Assembly (NCBI GenBank): GCA_010015655.1
Contig: ML976696.1
Coordinates: forward strand, 361,252-425,251
Reading direction: 5' to 3'
Source of the DNA: Bimuria novae-zelandiae CBS 107.79
Taxonomy: Eukaryota; Ascomycota; Dothideomycetes; Pleosporales; Didymosphaeriaceae
DNA: 64,000 nt
Numbering within the stretch: position 1 is the stretch's first letter; the number at the start of each line of letters is the position of its first letter. Below, piece by piece: positions 33,590-42,978 of this stretch. The position numbers were made by a program, and so were the translations under genes. Below the pieces are notes generated by a model. The model ran no database searches, had not been told where the DNA came from, and worked only from the letters and a program-made list of their open reading frames with translations.

Positions 33590-35593
33590 ATGCCTGCCCG
33601 AAGCATCAATCCGTTTGCGAACCTATCCTCATCTCCCACTCCCTCTCTCGACGTCCTGAACGAGAAGAAGGAACAGCTGCGCCGCTCTTCCTTCACCACC
33701 AAGGGCAACAAGTTCACCTCGCTGTTCGGCGGCAACACGCCGCGGACACGGAGCGAGGCTGCTGTTCTGCGCGAGGCCCTCGCCGCGCAGCAGCAGGCCC
33801 TGTTGGACAACCCTTCGCCGCTGCAGCAGATCAACACCGCTTCCATCGCTCTGCCAACCATTAACTTGATTACGGCGACGGGCGAGAAGATGCTAACCGA
33901 ACCTAAGACCCTATTCAACCCCGAAGAAGCCCGGCGCAAAGCAAGGGCCGACGCTCAATTCGGACCCCTAGGATCGCAAAAGCACCGATACACCAGCACA
34001 TTCGAGGGAGAGTTCGGAGATCCGGTAGAAGACGAGCCGCCGTATTACTTTCTGCTTACCACCTATATCAGCTACCTAATCTTAATTGTATTTGGCCATG
34101 TACGCGATTTCTTTGGGAAGCGCTTTAGAGCGGCACACTACAGCCACTTGGCGGAGAGAGACGGTTATGCCCCGCTGAACAGCGATTTCGACAACTTCTA
34201 CACCAGACGGTTGAAGATGAGAATCAACGACTGCTTCTCACGGCCGACCACTGGTGTCCCTGGACGATTCATTACCCTGCTCGACCGCAAGTCAGACGAC
34301 GGCAACAACACCTTCCAGTTGACGGGTACAACCACCGAAACCTTGAACATGAGCTCGTACAACTACCTTGGTTTTGCACAATCGGAAGGACCTTGCGCCG
34401 ATGCCGCAGAACAAGCGATACGCAAGTACGGAATCACCATGGCCAGCTCGCGCGCCGACGCTGGTACATCCGAATTGACTGTCGAGGTGGAAGACTTGAT
34501 CGCTCGATTCGTGGGTAAACCCGCTTCTATGGTCTTCTCTATGGGTTTTGTTACAAACGCCACCGCTTTCTCGACACTGATTGGCAAGGGCTGCCTTATG
34601 CTCTCGGACGAGTTGAACCACTCTTCTATCCGATTCGGCGCGCGTCTCTCCGGTTCGATGATCAAGATGTTCAAGCACAACGACATGAAGGACTTGGAAC
34701 GCTTGCTCAGGGAGGCCATCTCACAAGGACAGCCGCGTACACACCGCCCGTGGAAGAAGATAATGGTCACCGTTGAAGGCCTCTACTCTATGGAAGGCAC
34801 CATGTGCAACCTGCCTGCGCTTATCGAGCTCAAGAAGAAGTACAAGTTCAATCTTTTTGTTGATGAGGCGCATTCCGTTGGTGCCGTTGGCCCGCGCGGA
34901 CGTGGTGTCTGCGACTACTTCGGCATCGACCCCGCTGAGGTCGACATCCTCATGGGCACCCTCACCAAGTCTTTCGGTGCAAACGGAGGCTACCTTGCGG
35001 CTGACAAGGCCATTATCGACAAGTTACGAACACAAAATGCCGCTATGATGTTCGCCGAGTCACCGACACCACCTGTCCTTGTCCAGATCGCCTCCTCCCT
35101 CCGCATCATCAGTGGCGAGCTCGTCCCGGGACAGGGCCAGGAGCGTCTGCAGCGCCTGTCCTTCAACTCCAGATATCTCCGTCTCGGCCTCAAGCGACTA
35201 GGCTACATCGTTTACGGTCACGACGACTCGCCCATCATCCCCGTCATGCTCTACAACCCCGCCAAAATGCCCGCCTTCTCCCACGAGATGCTTAAGCGTA
35301 AGATCTCTGTTGTCGTCGTCGGATACCCAGCGACGCCCCTAGTCTCGTCAAGAGCGCGTTTCTGCATATCAGCAGCTCACACCAAGGACGACCTGGACCG
35401 TATGCTCGCAGCCTGCGACGAAGTCGGCGACGTGCTGCAGCTCAAGTTCAGCAGCGGTGTTGCTGGCGGCGCGCACCCGGAGGAGCTTGCAGCGCAAGAG
35501 AAGGACGGTGTAAGCATCATTAAGCCTCCCAGGTGGAGGTTATCAGACGTCATCGAACGGGGTATCGATGACGTGCAGCTACCGCTTCAATAA
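33590..35593 (+). CDS. LCB2: Serine palmitoyltransferase subunit 2
   Basis: This 667-residue intronless protein is the catalytic subunit of serine palmitoyltransferase. The enzyme condenses serine with palmitoyl-CoA to 3-ketosphinganine, the first step of sphingolipid synthesis, in the endoplasmic reticulum with an LCB1 partner. The N-terminal ~150 residues are low-complexity. A hydrophobic segment (YYFLLTTYISYLILIVFGHV, about residues 150-170) is the membrane anchor. The alpha-oxoamine synthase fold follows, with NMSSYNYLGFA, SDELNHSSIRFGARLSG, VDEAHSVGAVGPRGRG and the PLP-binding lysine in GTLTKSFGANGGY. The ATG at 33590 is the first in frame and the length fits fungal orthologues. No lesions, in contrast with its neighbours on both sides. 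Confidence 0.97.
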   Translation: MPARSINPFANLSSSPTPSLDVLNEKKEQLRRSSFTTKGNKFTSLFGGNTPRTRSEAAVLREALAAQQQALLDNPSPLQQINTASIALPTINLITATGEKMLTEPKTLFNPEEARRKARADAQFGPLGSQKHRYTSTFEGEFGDPVEDEPPYYFLLTTYISYLILIVFGHVRDFFGKRFRAAHYSHLAERDGYAPLNSDFDNFYTRRLKMRINDCFSRPTTGVPGRFITLLDRKSDDGNNTFQLTGTTTETLNMSSYNYLGFAQSEGPCADAAEQAIRKYGITMASSRADAGTSELTVEVEDLIARFVGKPASMVFSMGFVTNATAFSTLIGKGCLMLSDELNHSSIRFGARLSGSMIKMFKHNDMKDLERLLREAISQGQPRTHRPWKKIMVTVEGLYSMEGTMCNLPALIELKKKYKFNLFVDEAHSVGAVGPRGRGVCDYFGIDPAEVDILMGTLTKSFGANGGYLAADKAIIDKLRTQNAAMMFAESPTPPVLVQIASSLRIISGELVPGQGQERLQRLSFNSRYLRLGLKRLGYIVYGHDDSPIIPVMLYNPAKMPAFSHEMLKRKISVVVVGYPATPLVSSRARFCISAAHTKDDLDRMLAACDEVGDVLQLKFSSGVAGGAHPEELAAQEKDGVSIIKPPRWRLSDVIERGIDDVQLPLQ

Positions 35594-36599
35594 TCGCTTC
35601 GATTCGGCGTGACGGGGCTGGCACGTGACGGGGCAACGACGGGACGATGTGAGGCTGAACAGGGCACTTTCTACCTTCCATGCACAGAGGTAGATGTGGC
35701 TTGACACTTTCGTCGTATTCGTATCTCCCCTTATCGCAGCGCGAATTCCGGGTCGCGAGATACGAAGCTTCACCGGAAGGATTGCGGGGTCGCTCACTCG
35801 CAACCTCGTTCCGAACTGAGACATCGATCGCCCTTTGCCCGGTTGCCTTGTTTGTCCTCCGTCCTCCGGTGTCCTCCTTGCAGGAGTGGCGCTGTCTGCT
35901 TTGGGTCTTGGGTCCGGCGCAAAGTGTTGCTTTTCTGGGCGAAATGAGCTTTTCTGTACGATATCCTTCATACCTTCGCTGTGTTCAAAAGCTATGTACC
36001 TTTGTTTCTTGTCTGTTCGTTTAGAACCTTCTTGGTGTGAGTGTTTTGTGCCATGTTGCGCATTGAGCGCAGGCACGTAAAGGGCATGGCATTGCGAGGC
36101 TGCGCGATGCGGTAATGTTAATGTCTATGGTGGGGAGGGTGGGGAGGTGTATATAGTGAGGTGGTGTACTGGGGATGAGCGTGGAGTAGATGATGAATGG
36201 ATCAGTGAGATCAAGACTTGCTTAGCTCTATGGTGACTTATTGGAAAGGTGCACGCCATTAACAAAAGATGGACTATAAAGTGGAAATGTAAGACATGTT
36301 GTGTGCAGGAAGTGGATTTGCATTTTACATAACTTTTTACGATCTAGGCACCTTATCCATAACGACTCTTTGTTGAACTATTCGTGATTTCTGTTTGGGA
36401 TCAGTTTTGTGCCCTGGGTTATACATGCAGGGCGACGTGCAACTTACGCAGATGCAACTGGTCAAGTCCAAACCAGTCTCCAATTTTACAAACGAGAAAG
36501 AACCGTTGTACCCACCATAACAAGACCCATCGTCATCCAAAGTGATCCTATTCCTCCTCCAAGATATCCATCCCCATAAGCGTCCCCAACCAAGACTCT
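35594..36599. other. LCB2 3' region, no gene seen
   Basis: Downstream of LCB2. It includes a G-rich stretch (GGTGGGGAGGGTGGGGAGG, 36130-36148). No supported ORF. Confidence 0.5.
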
Positions 36600-36659
36600 T
36601 TCTCCGCTCTCGATACCCAAAAATCGTCCACTGCGCAAAAACCTTGCTGCGTATAATAC

Positions 36660-37270
36660 CTGCTTCACAACTAGTCTGTCTCCTTACCCTCACAAACATA
36701 CACGTGCGATCCAAGCTCACGACAGACTTAATCAACTTCTTCTCATTTCCCGCCCAGCCATCCAAGTAAAGCACCTCTTTCCCCCTGCTACGGCCATGAT
36801 CGTGAGCAGCACGACTTAGTGCGGCTGTCTGTCACCGTGACCTCGAGGTAAGCGCTGCGCTCGCACTCGGTGTCACTCAAGTGGAGATGGGGCTGCGAGA
36901 GGATGTGCGAGGGGAGCCAGGCGGAGCGGAGGAAGGCGAAGCCGAGGGGGAGGAAGCGCTGGCCGTTGAAATCAATACCGCAGTACGCATCAGGGATCTC
37001 AGTGCCAGGGGAATCTGTTTCGACGATGAAGATGCGTAAGCCGTCGTCTAAGGTGGGGGGTGTGAGGTGGTGGGTCTGCGCGGCTTGGATTTGGGAGACG
37101 GTTTCTTGCACCCAGGATGGTTGGTGGGAGAAGGGTGTTGAGCCTCATTGCGAGTGGCTGCCGATGGAGGTGAGGAAGGGGAGTGCGGCGTCGAAGGCGG
37201 AGATGATGAATGTTGAGTCGACGGTGGTGATGCTAAGGTCTCGGAGTGAGAAGTAGGGTGTTGTGGTCAT
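36660..37270 (-). pseudogene. GNAT-family acetyltransferase, broken
   Basis: The ATG at 37268-37270 starts a frame (MTTTPYFSLRDL) that meets an in-frame TGA at about 37142-37144, where Arg (CGA) is likely. It continues through ETVSQIQAAQ and GQRFLPLGFAFLRS to about 36840. A shift of one base then leads into AALSRAAHDHGRSRGKEVLYLDGWAGN. The motif A..HGRSRG followed by LYLDGWAGNEKKL is the acetyl-CoA site and final strand/helix of a GNAT fold. The tail is uncertain. It differs in sequence from the other GNAT relic at 5026. Confidence 0.6.
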
Positions 37271-37799
37271 TTTGGTGTGTGTCTGTACGTTAGAAGGCAG
37301 GATCGGGAAGCGAGCGAAGAGGATAATATGCTTAAAAGCAATAAAGAAAAAGTAAATACCTATTGTACGCGACCTCAGGCATCGCCTGCGCACCTGCACC
37401 TGGGCAAGTGGTACGTCACGTGATGTTTCTAGCAACTCGGGTCGAGCTAGGCCCAGTTTGGATCTGTCCTCTTTCCCCGACCCCGCCGCATTTCAAGACT
37501 CCGGCTCTGTATTTCTCGGTTCCCTCCTAGACACTGCGTTCTGTAACTTTAGGCATAGGATTTCCTTACAACAGTGATACTTGTTCGCAAATTCGTCCTC
37601 ACGTCGCTCGTACAGAGAGTTTACGCGCCATCTTCACCGTGACAGCTTCTTCAAGAACAACACTGGCAATATGGCGACGGCGAACCTCGCGCAGCTTCCA
37701 AGGGAGTTGCGGGATATGATATGGGCAGAGGCTGTTGCCGTACAATTTAAATAGGTGAGTAGCCACTTCCTTCCATCGCTCTTGGCGGCAACTTCTATA

Positions 37800-39908
37800 A
37801 CGTGTCCGTGCACCCAATGCACGGATTCAGCCAATGCACGCCGAACACCATAAACGCTCTATTAGAAATAAGGCTGCAGAACCACCCACAAACAATATTA
37901 TTATAAGATTTTCTACTAGGATAGTAAATCGATAGCTGCGATTCATTTGCACTATTTAAATCTATCTGGAAGCTTGACGTCGCGGCCGCTCCGTGTGGAT
38001 TTGGTTGGGGCAGCAGATGCGCCCTTTGAGGCCTCCCCAATATCCGTAGCATCAACAACACGTTTCTGACGCTTTCTGCTCTGTGGAGATGGCTAAGAAG
38101 CTTTTCTCTTACTCCTTTAGGATAGTTGTAGAGCCTTTTTAGCGTTATCGGCAGACTTCTAGGCAGTGCGCTAAGCTACCTTTTTAGCTCTCTCCTTCTC
38201 CTTTGCCTTCTTCGCTGCCTCTCTCGCTGCACGCTTTTCTTGCTAGATTTTCTCCTTGTATAGCTTAGCTACCTTCTTTAGCTCTGCTATTTTTACTTTT
38301 TAAAGCTACTACTGCTTATCCTCTTACTCCTTAATTAATTAACGATAACGTGCCTCCCTTACTTTCTTTAGTAACTATAAGATAGCCCTATTATAATACT
38401 CCTAGCGCTGTTAAAGGTCTAGAGCTTTACTCTTCTTATTACGCTTCTTCTTAATAGATAGCGCCTGCCTAAGCCTATCGTTGTCATGCTTAAGCAGCTT
38501 ATTTTTAATAGATAGGTGGTAGAGTGATTGACGAAGCTTCTGTGTATCCTTACTACTTTGATTACTTACTGCAGAGCGTACAAGCCTATTTATCTTTCTC
38601 TAGTTATAATCGCTAAGCCCTGATAAGGAGCTATTGCCTGATTCTTGATCCTGGGTAAACCTATTAAGGATAGGGTCAGGATTAGGTGGCAATATACCTA
38701 TGGCTCTAAAAGAGCTAAGGATAGTTAATTCCTTAAAAGAGGCCTTCCACGCATTCTAGAATAGGGGAAAAAAGTCGCCTTTAGTGATAGAAGCTAGGCC
38801 CTGGCTTCTATAAAGGTATCTTAATAGCTCTGCTAAGTAGGCTGTTAATAGAGGCTTGAATATCGCAATATCAAGTGGCTAAAGTGTATGAGTTAAATAA
38901 GGAGGCAGGACAGCAAGCAGGATCCTATTCTAATTATAATAGTTAATAAAGTCTATAGTGACATAAGATCCGTGGCCGTCCATAATTAAAAGTTAATATG
39001 ATCGTCGAGCCTTCTCTTTTGTACAGCGATCAAACACCTGCTTAAGCCAGGCAAGCCCGATATCGTTGTTCGTCCAGCCAGAGGATGATGAGGTGATAAA
39101 GACTTCATAATATCCTGCCTTGATATCCTCTACCCAGCTTGATTGGATGTCCTTGTTGGCAGCCTCATAGATAAGGCTTGGCGGCAAAGCTGATCCATCA
39201 GCGCAGATACATGCTAGGAGCGTGATCCACGCGCGATTGCCATCCTGGAGTGATGCCCTAACCTCCTTCTTCTCCCACATTCGTCTGCTGAATATCCTCT
39301 TTGTTCTACCAACGATACCGATCAGGACACCTTTTTCATCCATATTGTAGATATGACGAGGATCTATGCGATATTGATCGATCTTGCTGTGTACAAGGTT
39401 GAAATAGAGGCGATATTTATCCACTGAATCAGCTTTGTGGCGATTGCTGTCCATGCCGACGGTCCATTGCGAGATGAGATGAATGCTGTGTTGGTTGATA
39501 AAGCGGGTAACCCAGCTCTCGCTGACTGGCTCCTTTGCTATCGTCGAGGCAAAATTCTGTATCATCTCTCTAGTAGGAGGTATATGTCTCTCTGTGAGCC
39601 TTTTGATATATCGTACAAGCTCCTGCTCTTGCTGTGGGTTGAGCTTTCGCTGATTGATTGTGTTGGCTGCACGCGTCGCGGTAACACCTCGGTGCCTTCG
39701 TGAGAGTGTAGATCGATTAACACCATATCTGGTAGCAATTTCTGTATATGAAAAATCTTCTCCTGGTTCTCGCGATTCGATCTCATCTATCGCAGCTTGA
39801 ATTGGATCCATATTGGTGGAGTTATCGCGTGTTGAAAGTAGGGAGTTTTGACGCGTCGGATGTTCGGCGTGCATTGGCTGAATCCGTGCATTGGGTGCAC
39901 GGACACGT
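37800..39908 (-). mobile_element. Pogo/Fot1-type DNA transposon, 2.1 kb, TA target duplication
   Basis: Terminal inverted repeats of 48 bp are identical at the two ends, starting ACGTGTCCGTGCACCCAATG. Each contains CCAATGCACG-like subrepeats, which could be transposase binding sites. TA flanks both ends (37798-37799, 39909-39910). The size is typical of Fot1/Pot2 elements. It encodes a leftward transposase. Confidence 0.93.
38080..39811 (-). pseudogene. Pogo/Fot1-family DDE_1 transposase, half decayed
   Basis: From ATG 39811, residues 1-270 are open. They show an HTH of CENP-B type (SYTEIATRYGVNRSTLSRR), a second HTH (RHIPPTREMIQNFA, ESWVTRFINQH), and the first DDE motif IYNMDEKGVLIG. A TAA at 38993-38995 begins the damaged half, where MDGHGSYVTIDFINYY (second Asp) and the PPYLTHTL-PLDIAIFKPL block remain readable with Gln-to-stop changes. 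The 5' half has normal GC while the 3' half is AT-rich. The copy is inactive. Confidence 0.88.
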
Positions 39909-41095
39909 TAAGTAACAACTGTTCCTGACCGTATTGCAGTAAGCGAAGTCCCTTGCTCTAGCGACAATTTTCCTGCCCAAACATCCGCTAGAATTACGCC
40001 TGTAGCCTTTAGTATCGCTGATGGATTCCCGAAACCTTGCGACGCTCCAGGCGCCGAGCGCCTGCGACAAGCGTTTGTGGGGTACGATGAGAAGCAACCA
40101 CTCAAGCTGCATGTGCACGATTTTGAGGACAGTCTGCATCTTGGGGTCAATGAATTCCAAATCCTTCTCAATTGCCTCTCCGTTGCAAACGTTTGCACTG
40201 AAGCGCGCGCCCACGCTACCGAATATTGCCGCAATCGAACTCAGGCTTTGGATTTGATTTATACGAAAGAACCGATCGAAGCTGGGAACGAGATTCTCTA
40301 CCCCGTCTCTCTGCAGCCAAAAACAGTCACGGCCACTATCCCATACCAACCAGATGTCAGCCGTGCGGGGTTTAGCTCCGCAAAGCGCCTTGTCGACGTA
40401 GCCGACCGCGTCTTCGGTGATTGCATTGAGCGAATCATCATGAACTTCTGGTTCGATGCTCGATACAGTATGGAGCAACCCTATTGGCCACACGTAGGCA
40501 AGACACGGATTTTGAGGATGAAGTAAGTTTTTCCCCCTAGGCACATGTTTGTATACGCTAACATATCTATACGACCGATCTTCATTGAGGATCCGGACCA
40601 TGAGAATTCTATGGCTTTCATGACGTCAGATCGAAATATCCACCTCAAAGAAGCACTCTGGCCTGGAAACGAGCCCGAGTTGGAAATACTCTCTGAGCAG
40701 CTACTCAAATTCCATGGGATTTTGTATACTTGTAAAGAGAGGAAAAAACTGGCACAGCTGAAAGCGATCGAGCTCGATCTACACACCTACAGCTGGGGAG
40801 AAGTAGAGAAGACCCGGATCAATGCAATGAATAAGGCAGGTAGCCTTTGGGTGGACTTCAATGATGTTCGGATTGGAATTGAGCACTTTTTCGGAGTTTA
40901 ACTCCAAATGGACAATTTCTCCATCTATCTCTGAACCTAACCATCGAAACGACTGATCAACTCTCCCTCTCACTCTGGAATGCTATCAAGTGGTGTAGTA
41001 GAGATCTTGAGAAAGTTAGCCACCGCTCTTGGATTTATAACTTTCCCATTAGGGTTCGTGACAGTGGGAGCCGGGGTCTCATCATGGATGTTTCC

Positions 41096-42978
41096 TCAGG
41101 CTATCATGGTTTCCTCGGCCCCGTGATTCCAGCTGACGTATATGTTACCTCCACCATCCATATTAACAAACTGGGTGATGCTGCTAACTCTGAACGTTTT
41201 GTGGGACTGTTTGAACCAGAGGATAATGAGTTCCCTCATTTCGTTGACGGATTGACCTTTTCCTTTTCCCCCTCCTATGCGCGCGTTCTCTGCGGTGTAC
41301 ACAAAAATATATTTGTTGCCATTGCTTGTTTTGACAAGCACGAGGTATTCATTAGGTTGGTTTGCGTGCGCAAGACTGCCACGGATTCTCGCGTTTTGGT
41401 TTGTCCACTTGAACTTGGCTTCCATGAGATTGACCGGGCGCTTGAGCGGAGGTCCAGCCCACACAAAGGTATGGTCCTCGCCTACGACTCGCTCGTAGTA
41501 TCTGGCATATTCTTGGGGGATAGGAACTGTTCTGTCCATAGTAAAGAATCCGCCATTGATGAATAGGTAATTGCCTCCTTGTCTCACGAATTCTTTTGGC
41601 AGGGAACCGCCTGCTCTGTTGCCAACAACCTTCAAGTGTCCATTCTTGATCTCGATCACGTCGAATTTACTGGTTTTTTTTTTCATTCCACTCAAAATCT
41701 TATACTCCTTGTTTTGTTGTGGAATTTTGCAACGCCAGCCGGACACAGAGTTGTACCTCCGCCATGTAGCTTTCTGCATCTGGGCGAGCGGTGTTTCTTT
41801 GTACCACTTCTGATGCTTGGCATTACCGCGGTTACCGCGGCTGTTTCTACCGCTTGCTCTTTTTTCGGTGGTTATCTTGGTCCGCATCCGAGAATAGTCG
41901 TTCGCTTATCACATGAGGGAGATATTGATCTACAACGTCTCGAATGGTTTTCTTGCCCTTGGTGCACCATTTTTGCCTGCATGGCCTTTCGTTTTTTTCG
42001 CTGGACATGACTTTGACTTATTTTTCGTGTTAGTCTTAAGCGTCGGTTTCTTCGAACTCGGTTGCTTCGGAGTCGGTTGCTTCGGAGTCGGTTGCTTCGG
42101 AGTCGGTTGCTTCGGAGTCGGTTGCTTCGGAGTCGGTTGCTTCGGAGTCGGTTGCTTCGGAGTCGGTTGCTTCGGAGTCGGTTGCTTCGGAGTCGGTTGC
42201 TTCGGAGTCGGTTGCTTTGCAGCCGGTTTCTTTGCAACTGGCCTTTGGGGCGGTGCCATCTTCGGAGTATCCTTCTTGGGTGTAGGCATTTTTGGCCTAC
42301 AGGCTCTTGTAGGCCTCGTTCTAGTCTTGGTTCGGCCGCCCCTAGCCTCCTTGCCTCGAGGGCAGAGTGCTCGTGTTCCACTGCATCGTTGGTGTCTTGA
42401 CTGTCATCTCTGAATTCCTTCAACCAATCGATGTGCTCTTCCTCGAGGTCGATTTCTTCATCATCTTCTGTAACACCGCGCTTCTTTAGCCAATCATCTT
42501 CTTCTTGTTCGTCGTCGTCTTCCCCGCTACTTTCCTCAACATCGCTATCATCACTATCCAGGTCTTGTTCAGCACCAGACCAGTATCCTGCTTTGTCCTC
42601 ATTCTCACCCACTATTGAGATCTCGTAGAAGGCCTGATGAAGGTGGGACGTGCCTCCATTCACACTCCCGGTAGTACACTGATCGATAATGCTCTGAAAC
42701 TGGCCGATACACTCATCGAAGCTAGAGAAAGGGCTGCCGAGGTGGGTGAACGTGAGCACGACAGGCGCACAATGCTGAACGTCCGCGCCTGTCTTCGCTC
42801 CAGCAATACAGACGTTTCTGATACAGTCCTTGGTGACTTATGCGAATTGTTCTGCGCTAGAAATGGGAACGTCGGTGCCGTTGATCTCACGGTCGTGTTT
42901 GAAATCGCAGATAACATTTGTGCCTAAAGCCCCAAGGCTGACTGCAACCCCAAGGACAGATAGATGGAGGAAACGCAT
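41096..42978 (-). pseudogene. Secreted multidomain protein with phosphodiester-glycosidase-like domain, broken
   Basis: The ATG at 42976-42978 gives a signal peptide (MRFLHLSVLGVAVSLGALG) and a short Cys-containing domain (DECIGQFQSIIDQC near 42710). An in-frame TAA at 42838-42840 lies between them. Then come an acidic linker (about 42440-42600), a Lys/Pro repeat of PTPKQ pentapeptides (42056-42230), and a helical block (KTIRDVVDQYLPHVISERLF near 41900). The C-terminal domain at 41096-41800 has INGGFF (41543-41557) and MDGGGN (near 41150), the paired motifs of the phosphodiester glycosidase/NAGPA family. At least two frame changes separate these parts. Some could be undetected introns, so it could be one intact spliced gene apart from the TAA, or two genes. 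Confidence 0.55.
42056..42230. repeat. 15-bp coding minisatellite, about 11 units
   Basis: The unit GTCGGTTGCTTCGGA is repeated about eleven times almost without change. On the minus strand it encodes Pro-Thr-Pro-Lys-Gln. The 15-bp unit keeps every frame open, which hides any frameshift within it. Confidence 0.93.

Larger units (their letters stand above)
37671..40901 (+). pseudogene. 2EXR/F-box-like domain protein, split by a transposon in its intron
   Basis: Exon 1 (37671-37754) encodes MATANLAQLPRELRDMIWAEA, the LPxElRdMIWxxA signature at the start of fungal 2EXR-type proteins. It ends with TAG directly before a GTGAGT donor. The acceptor is at 39939. Without the pogo element at 37800-39908 the intron would be a normal 74 bp. 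Exon 2 reads on to 40901, with one TAA at 40524-40526 in an otherwise continuous frame (KTRILRMK, then VFPPRHMFVYANISIRPIF). The frame phase across the intron does not fit exactly, suggesting an extra small indel. Both stops could be former Gln codons. The family role is unknown. Confidence 0.6.

Noticed and set aside
41913..42413. Plus-strand ORF of repeated Gly-Val-Gly-Cys-Phe
   Set aside because: It is the antisense reading of the PTPKQ minisatellite. The 15-bp unit keeps all six frames open.
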